From NCBI GenBank assembly GCA_002457275.1, contig NTKD01000015.1, forward strand, positions 1 through 32,671: a DNA stretch of 32,671 nucleotides, read 5' to 3'. The DNA comes from OM182 bacterium MED-G24. GTDB lineage: Bacteria > Pseudomonadota > Gammaproteobacteria > Pseudomonadales > Azotimanducaceae. Below are positions 8,562-16,591 of the stretch, in pieces. Both the position numbers and the translations under genes were made by a program. The notes beneath the pieces were generated by a model. That model saw nothing but the letters and a program-made list of their open reading frames with translations, was not told the DNA's origin and searched no databases. Every line of letters begins with the position of its first letter. Within the stretch, counting starts at the first letter, position 1.

Positions 8562-8978
8562 ATGAATGCACTCTGGCTCACCGGAAATCATCTTGCGGCG
8601 GATATCTACACACTTACCGGCGACCTTGAAGACCACCACATTCGCCATCATTTGATCTGCTCTGCTCACACACTCTCGGTCAGCCTGAAACCGACCGCGT
8701 CGCGTGGTATGGCGTCAGGCGGTATGGCGTCAGGCGATATGGAGTCAGGTGACATGGAGAGGGTATCGCGCGCGCGAATACATCAGCTCTGCAACGGACT
8801 GACCGTGTTGCTTGCTACCCATCAGACGACCCTCATGCGGCATGGGATGCCAACACGTGAGTGGCTGTCAGGCATCGAGGCTATCCGGGTGCTGATCGAC
8901 GTGGAAAGAGACTCAGATGCAGTCAGACCCAAGGGTACTGGGCGTGAAATGCACGCGATTGTCTTGCCGGTCCACTAG
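8562..8978 (+). CDS. Hypothetical protein with internal tandem repeat
   Basis: I do not recognise this family. The ATG at 8562 has a strong Shine-Dalgarno sequence (GGAAGGAG, 8548-8555) 6 nt upstream, which favours it over the longer in-frame ORF that begins at 8439 inside yciK. The 138-residue product is soluble-looking, with a His-rich stretch near residues 25-30 (DHHIRHH). A low-complexity repeat of Gly-Met-Ala-Ser-Gly type covers about residues 49-66. A better-ordered second half has a predicted helix around LCNGLTVLLATHQTTLM. It converges with rluB, with only 10 bp between the stops, and no terminator hairpin is seen there. It lies 79 bp after yciK and is plausibly the last gene of that operon. 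It is probably a real gene because of its ribosome site, but no function can be given. Confidence 0.6.
   Translation: MNALWLTGNHLAADIYTLTGDLEDHHIRHHLICSAHTLSVSLKPTASRGMASGGMASGDMESGDMERVSRARIHQLCNGLTVLLATHQTTLMRHGMPTREWLSGIEAIRVLIDVERDSDAVRPKGTGREMHAIVLPVH
8706..8759 (+). repeat. 15-bp tandem repeat inside the hypothetical gene
   Basis: Two perfect copies of GGTATGGCGTCAGGC (8706-8720, 8721-8735) are followed by a diverged copy (8736-8750) and a partial fourth (8751-8759). The unit is five codons, so changes in copy number would keep the reading frame. Confidence 0.9.
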
Positions 8979-8988
8979 CTGACGATCA

Positions 8989-9816
8989 CTAATCGGTATT
9001 CGCCGCTTGAAGATCTGCCAGCGCATAGACGGCATCGAGATCCCTGCCCTTCAGATCAATCCACTGTCCTGCACGGATTTTTGAGGGAATGAACAACGTG
9101 CCGAAACGAACGCGCTTTAATCGACTGACGCTGAGCCCCTGCGATTCCCAAAGTCGGCGAACTTCCCGATTGCGTCCTTCCATCAATACGACGTAGTACC
9201 ACTGATTGGTGCCATCACGCTCATCCTCGTCCCTGCCGGGTTGAATATCACTGAATCGCGCAAGACCGTCCTCCAGCAGGACACCGTCACGCAGCCGCTC
9301 AAGCACTTCGTCCGTCACTTCGCCATTCACCCTGACGGCGTATTCCCGATCAATATTCGTGGAGGGGTGCATGAGTCGGTTTGCGAGCGCACCATCGGTC
9401 GTAAAAAGCAGCAATCCGCTCGTGTTGAAATCGAGACGTCCCACCGCGATCCAGCGCTGCTGGCTGAGCTTTGGCAGCCTGCGAAACACGTGTGGTCGCC
9501 CTTCTGGGTCGTCACGGGAGCAGATCTCGCCAGTGGGCTTGTTGTAGAGAATGACACGGTGTTTTCTCTGCTGGCGGCGAACCGACCTGCCATCAACCTG
9601 AAGCTGATCATCCTCTGAAACCCGGTCACCGAGGGTGGCAACCTTGCCGTTCACCCTGATTCGGCCCTCAGAAATCCACGTCTCCAGTGTTCTGCGGCTA
9701 CCCAACCCAAGATTCGCAAGGACCTTCTGAAGCTTTTCGGACGCGGACGTCTGTCGCCCTGCACCCGATCCGTTCGATCGCTTGCCGGAACGATGGTGTT
9801 TTCGGGAATCAGCCAC
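8989..9816 (-). CDS. rluB: 23S rRNA pseudouridine synthase (RluB type)
   Basis: RluB converts uridine 2605 of 23S rRNA to pseudouridine. An S4 RNA-binding domain starts with SEKLQKVLANLGLGSRR, followed by the catalytic domain. That domain has NKPTGEICSRDDPEGRP, VGRLDFNTSGLLLFT with the catalytic Asp near residue 129, RLMHPS, REYAVRV and EGRNREVRRLWE. These fit RluB better than RluE/RluF. A basic, disordered N-terminal leader of about 25 residues precedes the S4 domain. The GTG at 9816 was chosen because it overlaps the scpB stop by only 8 bp and has an AGGA-like site upstream. ATG codons at 9855 and 9852 would overlap scpB by more than 40 bp and lack a ribosome site. It follows scpB on the same strand, the usual gene order. 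Confidence 0.94.
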   Translation of the reverse strand: MADSRKHHRSGKRSNGSGAGRQTSASEKLQKVLANLGLGSRRTLETWISEGRIRVNGKVATLGDRVSEDDQLQVDGRSVRRQQRKHRVILYNKPTGEICSRDDPEGRPHVFRRLPKLSQQRWIAVGRLDFNTSGLLLFTTDGALANRLMHPSTNIDREYAVRVNGEVTDEVLERLRDGVLLEDGLARFSDIQPGRDEDERDGTNQWYYVVLMEGRNREVRRLWESQGLSVSRLKRVRFGTLFIPSKIRAGQWIDLKGRDLDAVYALADLQAANTD

Positions 9817-10957
9817 GTTGATCCTGATCCTCGTCCGGCGGGTCTTCGTCATCATCAGCCGGAGCGATATCTCCTTGTCCGAGCGTACCTCCGTCTTGAC
9901 GATCGTCGTCGGAAAGAACGGTATCAGTGGGCTGACCGTCGACGGTATTTCCCGTCACGGGACCCGATTCCTCACCGGTATCTTGAGGACCGCTATCGTC
10001 GACGTCTCGCCGGTCGGGGGACTCATCCAGGCTGGTTTCACCCCTACCCTCACCTTGGTCCCCCTTTCTCTCTCCGTTTCCGTCTTCGTCCCCGTTTTCG
10101 TTTTCGTCGTCCTGATCCGGCTGCTCATACAACCGTCGAATATTGTCCTGTATCTGATTGACGCGATCGGTGACTGCATCCAGATCCACACCATCAATGG
10201 AGGTCGCCTGCTCTTTTTCGTCCGCATCCACCTTGGTTGCTGCATCGCTGACCGCATCATCGGAGACCCCAGGCCCTTCACCTTCAGACATACCTGACCT
10301 TTCTATCTCTTCTGACGTTTCTGATTTCTCGTCCTGTTTCCTGTCGGACACATCGAGGGTTCGTGGCGGTATGATTTCATCTTCAAGATCCAGCTGCTGA
10401 TTGACAGTATCAAGATCCCGAATTTCCGCGAGCGTGGGTAACTCCTCCAGGCTGGCCAGATTAAAGTAGTCGAGAAACTCACGCGTTGTTGCAAACAACG
10501 AGGGTTTTCCCGGGACATCGCGTTGCCCGACCACTCGAATCCACTCACGATCCAGCAACGTTCGAATGATATTCGTACTCACTGCAACGCCTCGAATTTC
10601 TTCTATATCGCCTCGGGTGATCGGCTGTTTGTAAGCGATCAGAGCAAGGGTCTCGAGGAGCGCGCGAGTATATCTGGGTGGCCGTTCTTCCCAGAGGTTT
10701 CCTACCCACTCACCAAGTTCACTGCGCACCTGAAACCGGTAGCCAGTAGCAACCTTCCTGAGCTCAAACCCACGTTCGGCGCAATCGTTGGCGATTTCAT
10801 CCAGCACCTCCCGAACGTCACTTCGAGACGGTACATCCTCCCCATCCTGACCCACCTCGCCACCTTCAATCAGGGACATGATTCGATCGACACTGAGAGG
10901 GGTGTCTGCCGCCAGTATGGCCCCTTCAATAATCTGTTTGAGCAAACTATGCTGCAC
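9809..10957 (-). CDS. scpB: Segregation and condensation protein B with a long acidic tail
   Basis: ScpB is the winged-helix kleisin partner that works with ScpA and SMC to condense and segregate chromosomes. Residues 1-185 are the recognisable family core. It comprises LLKQIIEGAILAADTPLSVDRI, then YRFQVRSELGEWV and RYTRALLETLALIAYKQP, then ITRGDIEEIRGVAVS, with the second winged helix ending near FLDYFNLASLEELP. The protein is 382 residues, whereas the family is usually 180-300. The extra part, about residues 200-382, is low-complexity and rich in Asp, Glu, Gly and Ser, and is probably disordered. The gene lies 26 bp after scpA and overlaps rluB, so the three are likely one transcript. Confidence 0.95.
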   Translation of the reverse strand: MQHSLLKQIIEGAILAADTPLSVDRIMSLIEGGEVGQDGEDVPSRSDVREVLDEIANDCAERGFELRKVATGYRFQVRSELGEWVGNLWEERPPRYTRALLETLALIAYKQPITRGDIEEIRGVAVSTNIIRTLLDREWIRVVGQRDVPGKPSLFATTREFLDYFNLASLEELPTLAEIRDLDTVNQQLDLEDEIIPPRTLDVSDRKQDEKSETSEEIERSGMSEGEGPGVSDDAVSDAATKVDADEKEQATSIDGVDLDAVTDRVNQIQDNIRRLYEQPDQDDENENGDEDGNGERKGDQGEGRGETSLDESPDRRDVDDSGPQDTGEESGPVTGNTVDGQPTDTVLSDDDRQDGGTLGQGDIAPADDDEDPPDEDQDQRG

Positions 10958-10983
10958 GGCTCCAGATGCCTCCTGCCAGGTGG

Positions 10984-11847
10984 TCAGTTATCTTCATCGT
11001 TGGTGACCGCTATCGGATCACCATCTCGAGCTTTCACATGAATTGGCGCGAATGGCTCAGTCTGCACGATATTTAGCAGTGATTCCTTGATCAGCTCCAT
11101 CACCGCAATAAAGGTCACGATGACCCCCGCCCGTCCCTCTTCTGGTGAAAACAACTCAATAAAGGGGGTAAATTCTTCCCCCGTATCGTTCATTCGGCCA
11201 AGAATGGCCGACATGCGTTCACGTGTGGATAGAGGCTCAAGCGCGATACGGTGGCTCGAGAACTGCTCCACACGTTTCAGCACACGAGAGAGAACGATGA
11301 GCATTTCCTGCATCTGAACATCCGGCAACGGCTGCTTCTTTTCAACTTCAGGCGCGTCTGCTGAGGCTACCCACAGGTCACGATTGATCCGCTGCAAATT
11401 GTCGATGTCCAGCGCCGCCTGTTTGAAGCGCTCATATTCCTGGAGCTTTCGTATCAGCTCTGCCCTCGGATCATCCTCTTCCTGTTCATCTTCTTCCTGC
11501 CTCGGTAAAAGCACACGGGACTTGATCTCCGCCAGCATGGCCGCCATGACGAGGTATTCGGCCGCAAGCTCGATCTGAAGCTCCTTCATCAGTTCGATGT
11601 ACTCCATGTATTGCCGTGTGATCTCTGCCACCTTGATGTCGAGTACATCTAGGTTCTGCCTCCGGATCAGATACAACAACAGATCGAGCGGTCCCTCGAA
11701 TGCCTCGAGAAACACCTCCAGCGCCTGCGGTGGGATATACAGATCCAGCGGCAGCTGGGTCATGGGCCGTCCTTCGACAATCGCAAAGGGCATTTCCTGC
11801 TGCCCGGCAGGTGGATCTGAAGGTGGGTCCTGGGGCGTTTCGCTCAA
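10984..11847 (-). CDS. scpA: Segregation and condensation protein A (kleisin)
   Basis: ScpA is the kleisin that bridges the SMC heads and binds ScpB on the chromosome. The 287-residue protein has the family start DLYIPPQALEVFLEAFEG followed by PLDLLLYLIRRQNLDVLDI. It continues with ITRQYMEYIELM, AAEYLVMAAMLAEIKSRVLLP and an acidic linker (DEQEEDDPRAE). The C-terminal winged helix covers about 225-270 (VIVTFIAVMELIKES). The start at 11847 is TTG with little Shine-Dalgarno signal. An in-frame ATG at 11793 gives MPFAIVEGRPM and is a fair alternative. It follows trpS by about 87 bp. Confidence 0.94.
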   Translation of the reverse strand: MSETPQDPPSDPPAGQQEMPFAIVEGRPMTQLPLDLYIPPQALEVFLEAFEGPLDLLLYLIRRQNLDVLDIKVAEITRQYMEYIELMKELQIELAAEYLVMAAMLAEIKSRVLLPRQEEDEQEEDDPRAELIRKLQEYERFKQAALDIDNLQRINRDLWVASADAPEVEKKQPLPDVQMQEMLIVLSRVLKRVEQFSSHRIALEPLSTRERMSAILGRMNDTGEEFTPFIELFSPEEGRAGVIVTFIAVMELIKESLLNIVQTEPFAPIHVKARDGDPIAVTNDEDN

Positions 11848-11904
11848 ACGTGGATACTCTGGTGTTTCTGATGTGTTTCGTTCGATGTCTTAAGGATGTC
11901 TCGC

Positions 11905-11919
11905 GGAACGTTTCGTTCC
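11905..11919. other. Short perfect hairpin between trpS and scpA
   Basis: GGAACG (11905-11910) and CGTTCC (11914-11919) are perfect inverted repeats around a 3-nt loop, just after the trpS stop in the direction of transcription. There is no U-tract, so it is not a convincing intrinsic terminator. It could stabilise or partly separate the trpS and scpA messages. Confidence 0.4.
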
Positions 11920-11934
11920 AGGCGTTCTGTGCAC

Positions 11935-13146
11935 TCAGTTGTAGTCGAGTCCCATCGCATTTCGAACATCCTCCAGCGTGTCCCGTGCAATCGTACGCGC
12001 GGTTTCGCAGCCCTCAGCAACAATCGAACGCACAAGATCCGGGTTCTCCTCGTACTGCAGGGCACGTTCACGCATCGGTTGCTGTTCTTCAAGGACAGCA
12101 TCGATCAGCGGTTTCTTGCAATCCAGGCAGCCGATTCCGGCAGAGGTGCAACCTTCTCGAACCCACTGTTTCCGGTCTTCATCCGAGTAGACCTCGTGCA
12201 GCTTAAACACCGGGCACTTATCCGGATCACCGGGATCAGTACGACGCACCCGCGCCGGGTCCGTGGTCATCGTGCGGATCTTCTTGTTAACACTGTCTGT
12301 ATCCTCCCGCAACATGATCTGGTTGCCGTAGGATTTCGACATCTTCTGACCATCAACGCCCGGCATGACCGACGCTTCAGTCAACATGTGTTCAGGCTCA
12401 GGCAGAATGACTTTGCCACCACCCTCAAGGTACCCATAGAGGCGATCCCGGTCACCCATAGACAGATTCTGCTGCTCCTGCAGGAGCGCTCGTGCGTTAT
12501 CCAGAGACTCCTGGTTTCCCTGTTCAAGAAATGCCTTTCGGAAGTCCCGATAGCGTTTCGCCCCCTTGCGACCCAATTTACGAATTGCGTCTTCAGCCAG
12601 TTCCTCAAAACCGGGTTCCCGACCATAAAGATGGTTGAACCGACGCGCGAGCTCTCGCGTCAGTTCCACGTGGGGTACCTGGTCCGCACCTACCGGCACC
12701 CGCCCGGCCTTGTAAATCAGGATGTCGGAACTCTGCAAAACGGGATAGCCTAGGAAACCGTAGTTGGTCAGATCACGCTCATTGCCAAGACGCTGTACCT
12801 GATCCTTGTAGGTCGGCACCCGCTCCAGCCAGGGAAGCGGTGTGATCATCGAGAGCAGCAAATGTAACTCGGCATGCTCTGGCACCCTTGACTGGATAAA
12901 CAAGGTGGCCGATCCCGGGTTCACCCCTGACGCCAACCAGTCAATCAACATGCCCCAGACGTTGTCCTCAATGACCCGGGGATCTTCATAATGTGTGGTC
13001 AACGCGTGCCAGTCAGCAACAAAGAACATACACTCGTATTCGTGTTGCAGACGGACCCAGTTTTTCAGGACACCATGATAGTGTCCGAGATGCAGACGAC
13101 CAGTCGGCCGCATACCCGACAGTACACGGTTTTGCGCTTCTAACAT
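11935..13146 (-). CDS. trpS: Tryptophanyl-tRNA synthetase, with a four-cysteine iron-sulfur-like motif
   Basis: This class I synthetase charges tRNA-Trp. The HIGH-like signature is HLGHYHG at residues 19-25 and the KMSKS motif is at 268-272. The 403-residue protein is longer than E. coli TrpS (334). Part of the excess is a helical insertion at about residues 178-255. In the anticodon-binding region, cysteines 311, 333, 340 and 343 form C-x21-C-x6-C-x2-C. This closely resembles the C-x22-C-x6-C-x2-C set that binds a [4Fe-4S] cluster in Thermotoga maritima TrpRS. The gene is upstream of scpA-scpB-rluB, a common arrangement, and has a likely promoter at 13250. Confidence 0.96.
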   Translation of the reverse strand: MLEAQNRVLSGMRPTGRLHLGHYHGVLKNWVRLQHEYECMFFVADWHALTTHYEDPRVIEDNVWGMLIDWLASGVNPGSATLFIQSRVPEHAELHLLLSMITPLPWLERVPTYKDQVQRLGNERDLTNYGFLGYPVLQSSDILIYKAGRVPVGADQVPHVELTRELARRFNHLYGREPGFEELAEDAIRKLGRKGAKRYRDFRKAFLEQGNQESLDNARALLQEQQNLSMGDRDRLYGYLEGGGKVILPEPEHMLTEASVMPGVDGQKMSKSYGNQIMLREDTDSVNKKIRTMTTDPARVRRTDPGDPDKCPVFKLHEVYSDEDRKQWVREGCTSAGIGCLDCKKPLIDAVLEEQQPMRERALQYEENPDLVRSIVAEGCETARTIARDTLEDVRNAMGLDYN

Positions 13147-13249
13147 GAGAGATTCAACGTCGTTTCAGGTGTTCACCGCCGCAAGGCGTCGGTATTCGGT
13201 TAATTCGGTCAAAAGCCCCGATGCCCGGTGGTAGCCAGTAGATCGCGAC

Positions 13250-13255
13250 ATTATA
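13250..13255 (-). promoter_or_regulatory. Candidate -10 element of trpS
   Basis: A perfect TATAAT on the minus strand lies about 104 nt upstream of the trpS start and just after the yciO stop. The -35 region at 17 bp is weak. If used, the transcript has a 5' leader of about 95 nt containing a small CGCC/GGCG hairpin with a four-base loop (about 13177-13190). Confidence 0.5.
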
Positions 13256-13284
13256 CCCAGGGCGTACCAGAGAAGGCGACACGG

Positions 13285-13908
13285 TCAGGATACGAAAGGC
13301 TCGATGGCACCCATCCCTTCCCGCAACACCAACGGGACGTCACCTTCCAGGTCAACGACCGTGGTCGTCTCCATGCCACAAAAGCCGCCGTCGATCACCA
13401 GATCAACCTGATGTTCCAATTCATCACGAATATCCAACGGGTCCGTCATCGGGTACGACTCATCCGGCAGGATCAGGGTAGAACTCATGATGGGCTCTCC
13501 CAGCTCTGAAAGCAGCGCGCGACAAATCTCATTGTCCGGCACCCGCAGGCCAATTGTCTTTCGCCGCCGATCGACCAGTCGTCTCGGCACCTCCCGCGTG
13601 GCGGGTAGTACAAAGGTGTAAGCCCCCGGGGTCGCGGCCTTCAGCATCCGATAAGCGGTATTGGAAACCTTGGCATACACACCGAGATCGGAAAGGTCTC
13701 GACAGACCAATGAAAAGTGATGGTCTGCATCCAGTCTTCGAACCTGCCGTATCTTCTGCAGCGCTTGCTTATCACCAATATGACAACCCAGCGCATACGC
13801 CGAATCCGTTGGATAGGCGATCACTCCCCCTGCGTTGAGAATCCCGACCGCTTGCCGCACCAGGCGCACCTGGGGAGTCTCTGGATGTATTCGGAAGAAC
13901 TGGCTCAT
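13285..13908 (-). CDS. yciO: YciO, Sua5/YrdC/YciO-family protein
   Basis: This cytoplasmic RNA-binding protein belongs to the fold that makes threonylcarbamoyl-AMP in Sua5 and TsaC. YciO itself is not the main tRNA-modifying enzyme in E. coli and its role is unsettled. The 207 residues align along their whole length with E. coli YciO. The segments are MSQFFRIHPETPQVRL, GGVIAYPTDSAYALGC, FSLVCRDLSDLGVYA, TPGAYTFVLPATREVPRR, RRKTIGLRVPDN, then DLVIDGG and the ending VPLVLREGMG. The ATG at 13908 has AGGA upstream. A TATAGT -10-like sequence (13942-13947, minus) lies in the 197-bp gap shared with divergent yciB. The PHP-domain phosphatase gene often beside yciO is not present. Confidence 0.94.
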   Translation of the reverse strand: MSQFFRIHPETPQVRLVRQAVGILNAGGVIAYPTDSAYALGCHIGDKQALQKIRQVRRLDADHHFSLVCRDLSDLGVYAKVSNTAYRMLKAATPGAYTFVLPATREVPRRLVDRRRKTIGLRVPDNEICRALLSELGEPIMSSTLILPDESYPMTDPLDIRDELEHQVDLVIDGGFCGMETTTVVDLEGDVPLVLREGMGAIEPFVS

Positions 13909-14105
13909 TGAATCCTGAGTCTCGTGCGATCTACTGACCGGACTATAACACCCACACTCTCTTTACTCTCTTTGACCGTTGTGCCCAGTCGAGGGGCACC
14001 ACCCGCGCGGACCACGATGAAATCAGGCCGAGGAACATTTATGATCGGTCTGCCGCATGCTCGCGGCATCGAAGACAACAGGACAAGGCCCAGCGCGCCA
14101 ACACC

Positions 14106-14747
14106 GTGAAACAGATCATAGAGTTCATTCCCATCGCATTGTTTGTTGGCGTGTACTTCGCGACCGACGATGTGTTCCTTGCCACCATCGTTCTGATGGC
14201 AGGAGTCTGCGTACAGGTTGGTTATGAGTACGTCACCACAAAACAGGTATCGAAACAAACCCAGGTGATTTTCTGGGCCGCCATTGTCCTGGGGGGCGCC
14301 ACGATCTTCTTCCGCAACGAACAGTTCCTGTTCTGGAAACCCACCGTGGTGAACTGGCTGTTCTGTCTTGTCCTTGTGGTGACCCATTTTTTCAGTCGCG
14401 AAAACCTGCTGAAGCGAATCCTTAGTACCCAGCTGACGCTCCCGGATCATGTCTGGGTCACGCTGTCTTTCGGATGGGCGGTTGCCTTCTTTATACAGGG
14501 CACGCTCAACCTGATTGTGGCCTACAACTTTTCCCTCGACTTCTGGGTGACCTATAAGCTCGCGGGTGGACTGGGGCTGACACTCGTGTATATCGTCATC
14601 ACGATGACCTACCTGGTACAAGGCGGGTATCTGAATGAAGAGGACACGCCGGGCGACAGCACGGTGCCCGTTCCAGACAAGGCCCCCTCCAACGAACTAA
14701 CTAACAAAGCACACAACACAAACAACCCAAACTCAGGAACGGAGTAA
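14106..14747 (+). CDS. yciB: YciB / IspZ inner-membrane septation protein
   Basis: This is a polytopic inner-membrane protein of the YciB/IspZ family, linked to cell-envelope maintenance and septation. The product has about five hydrophobic helices. Family segments include [59 protein letters not shown] and [20 protein letters not shown]. After the last helix there is an unusual polar tail of about 35 residues, rich in Asn and Thr. The start is GTG at 14106, chosen because the family begins MKQ; no good Shine-Dalgarno sequence is visible. It is followed by yciI after 4 bp, the same pairing seen in E. coli and Pseudomonas. Confidence 0.94.
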   Translation: MKQIIEFIPIALFVGVYFATDDVFLATIVLMAGVCVQVGYEYVTTKQVSKQTQVIFWAAIVLGGATIFFRNEQFLFWKPTVVNWLFCLVLVVTHFFSRENLLKRILSTQLTLPDHVWVTLSFGWAVAFFIQGTLNLIVAYNFSLDFWVTYKLAGGLGLTLVYIVITMTYLVQGGYLNEEDTPGDSTVPVPDKAPSNELTNKAHNTNNPNSGTE

Positions 14748-14751
14748 AAGA

Positions 14752-15051
14752 ATGCTGTACGCGGTCATCAGCGAAGATATCGGCAACAGTCTGGAAGTAC
14801 GACTGAAGACGAGGCCCGCTCACGTCGACCGTTTGGAGGCCCTGAACGCCGAAGGCAGACTGGTCCTCGCAGGACCTCACCCGGCCGTTGATAATGATGA
14901 CCCAGGTGCTGCAGGGTTCACGGGCAGTCTGATCGTTGCCGAATTTGATGACCTCGAAGCCGCCCAGGACTGGGCAAACGCTGACCCTTATGTCAGCGCG
15001 GGCGTTTACGCCCGTGTCACCGTCAAACCATTCAAAAAGGTGCTGCCCTGA
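14752..15051 (+). CDS. yciI: YciI-family protein
   Basis: This small cytoplasmic protein of 99 residues has the ferredoxin-like YCII fold; the family function is not well defined. Typical segments are [64 protein letters not shown] and [19 protein letters not shown]. The conserved His (AHVDRL) and Asp (NADPY) of the putative active site are kept. GGAG lies upstream of the ATG. Its last codons contain the ribosome site of the next gene, and its TGA overlaps that gene's CTG. Confidence 0.95.
   Translation: MLYAVISEDIGNSLEVRLKTRPAHVDRLEALNAEGRLVLAGPHPAVDNDDPGAAGFTGSLIVAEFDDLEAAQDWANADPYVSAGVYARVTVKPFKKVLP
15036..15040 (+). promoter_or_regulatory. Ribosome-binding site that supports a CTG start
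   Basis: AAAGG at 15036-15040 is followed by 7 nt and then CTG at 15048. The spacing is ideal for a start at that CTG. No ATG, GTG or TTG occurs in this frame between 15048 and 15267. Confidence 0.6.
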
Positions 15052-15725
15052 AACGGCTTCTTTGTGTCGCGTTCGTCGCCGGGATAACACTCACCGTCCC
15101 GGGGACGCCGGTCTATGCGGACAGGGTTTACATCCGTGACACACTCTATGTCCCGCTGCGTGGCGGACAGGGGCAGGAATATCGCATACTCCATCGGGGC
15201 CTCCGCAGCGGCACGGCGCTTACCCGACTCGAAGACAATCCGGAAACCGGCTACAGCCTTGTCCGTATGGAAGACGGGCTTGAGGGTTGGATCCAGACCC
15301 AGTACATCAGCCTCGAACCGGTCGCAGCACTGAAACTCGCCGCCACAATCAGCGAGAGGGACGCGTTAAAAAGCCAGTACGACGAACTCCAAGCCCGAGT
15401 ACAGCAGACCATGGCCGTTCGCGAACAACTCAGCGAGGACAACGACCGACTTGCCCAGGAACAGGCAGGATTGAGCCGGGAATTACAACGGATATCAGAG
15501 CTGGCCGCAGATACCATCAGCATTGACCAGCAGAATCAGTCACTCGTATCGGAACAGGAAGATCTCAACCAGCAAATCGATCGACTCATGATTGAAACCG
15601 CGGCTCTTGAAAGCAGTGAGAATCAGGAGTGGTTTCTGACCGGTGGCGGGGTTGTCCTGCTCGGGCTGTTGTTTGGTTTTCTGTTTGGTCGAAAAATCTA
15701 TCACCGGCGCGGGTCTGGCTGGTGA
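15048..15725 (+). CDS. YgiM-like SH3-domain protein, secreted and membrane-anchored, apparent CTG start
   Basis: Read from CTG 15048, the product is 225 residues. It has a classic signal peptide (start [14 protein letters not shown], cleavage likely after VYA near residue 24) and a bacterial SH3 domain at about 25-90 ([24 protein letters not shown]). A long coiled coil follows at about 95-190, then a C-terminal transmembrane helix near 198-218 and a basic tail (GRKIYHRR). This is the layout of E. coli YgiM and the TIGR04211 family, thought to act in the periplasm or envelope. The first ATG (15267) lies inside the SH3 domain and would remove the signal peptide, so the true start is almost certainly upstream. 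The stop overlaps the pdxJ GTG as GTGA. Confidence 0.82.
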   Translation: MKRLLCVAFVAGITLTVPGTPVYADRVYIRDTLYVPLRGGQGQEYRILHRGLRSGTALTRLEDNPETGYSLVRMEDGLEGWIQTQYISLEPVAALKLAATISERDALKSQYDELQARVQQTMAVREQLSEDNDRLAQEQAGLSRELQRISELAADTISIDQQNQSLVSEQEDLNQQIDRLMIETAALESSENQEWFLTGGGVVLLGLLFGFLFGRKIYHRRGSGW

Positions 15726-16507
15726 GACGTACCAAACTCAGCGTCAATCTGAACAAGGTCGCGCTTCTTCGAAATTCGCGTGAGACGACCATCCCCAGTG
15801 TTGTCGATGCCGCACGAACCGTCATCGCAGCAGGTGCCGATGGTATTACCGTACACCCCAGGCCAGATATGCGACATATCTGTCCTTCGGACGTTTATGA
15901 CCTGGCTGAGTTACTGGCGAAACCCGAATACCAACACATCGAATTCAACATCGAAGGTAACCCCTACGCAGAACAGGAAGGTGATTTCCCTGGCTTTATG
16001 ACGCTGATCGAGGATACACGTCCTCATCAGTGTACCCTGGTCCCGGACACGCCGGACCAGCTCACCTCAGACCACGGTTGGGACCTAACAACCGAATCCA
16101 ACCGCCTTCGTCCGATTGTCGATCAATGTCGTGCCGCCAACGCCCGGGTGAGCCTCTTCATGGATCCGGATGTCGAGCAAATTACACGAGCTGCGTATCT
16201 CCACGCGGACCGGATCGAGTTCTACACGGGCCCCTATGCCGAGGCGTGGGCTTCGTCTGCAAAGGATGCGGAGCAGCATCTATCGAAATTCAGAGACGCG
16301 TCGCATCATGCAGAAACCGAAGGGCTTGGCATCAATGCGGGCCATGATCTCAACCAGCAAAACCTCGCTGCCTTTTGCCGTACGTTGGGCAACGTTGCCG
16401 AAGTGTCGATTGGTCACGCCATTGTGTCTGATGCTCTATGGGATGGTCTCACCCCGACCATCGTCGCTTACTGCCGCATCCTCGATGGTGTATCTGACAA
16501 GGCCTGA
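15722..16507 (+). CDS. pdxJ: Pyridoxine 5'-phosphate synthase, Bacteroidetes-like variant
   Basis: PdxJ joins deoxyxylulose phosphate with aminoacetone phosphate to make pyridoxine phosphate, the last ring-forming step of vitamin B6 synthesis. The 261-residue TIM barrel has KLSVNLNKVALLRNSR, AGADGITVHPRPDMRHI, EFNIEGNP, CTLVPDTPDQLTSDHGWD, INAGHDLNQQNL and VSIGHAIVSDAL. In the usual proteobacterial enzyme the first motif is VNIDH-ATLR-AR and the second is HLREDRRHI. The forms seen here match those I know from Bacteroidetes. The catalytic His, Arg and Glu positions appear to be kept. The start is GTG 15722, overlapping the previous stop. It is not in the usual era-recO-pdxJ-acpS operon. Confidence 0.93.
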   Translation: MRRTKLSVNLNKVALLRNSRETTIPSVVDAARTVIAAGADGITVHPRPDMRHICPSDVYDLAELLAKPEYQHIEFNIEGNPYAEQEGDFPGFMTLIEDTRPHQCTLVPDTPDQLTSDHGWDLTTESNRLRPIVDQCRAANARVSLFMDPDVEQITRAAYLHADRIEFYTGPYAEAWASSAKDAEQHLSKFRDASHHAETEGLGINAGHDLNQQNLAAFCRTLGNVAEVSIGHAIVSDALWDGLTPTIVAYCRILDGVSDKA

Positions 16508-16591
16508 AAACCAGGCACCGCTTCCACTGAAAAGCACTCGCGATTTCCAGTATTATATCGGCCTTCGATTACCCGGGAACTTTGAAACTCA

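Noticed and set aside
9782-10297. Plus-strand open frame with hydrophobic stretches
   Set aside because: It is the antisense of the Asp/Glu-rich scpB tail; acidic codons read backwards give Val, Leu and Phe and so mimic membrane segments.
13924-14109. 61-codon plus-strand frame in the yciO/yciB gap
   Set aside because: It has no ribosome site or family resemblance, and it overlaps likely divergent promoter sequence. I also looked for a remnant of the PHP-domain gene here and saw none.
13905-14621. Open frame of 238 codons on the minus strand
   Set aside because: It is the reverse shadow of yciB, whose membrane-helix codons give polar residues on the other strand, and it has no family match.
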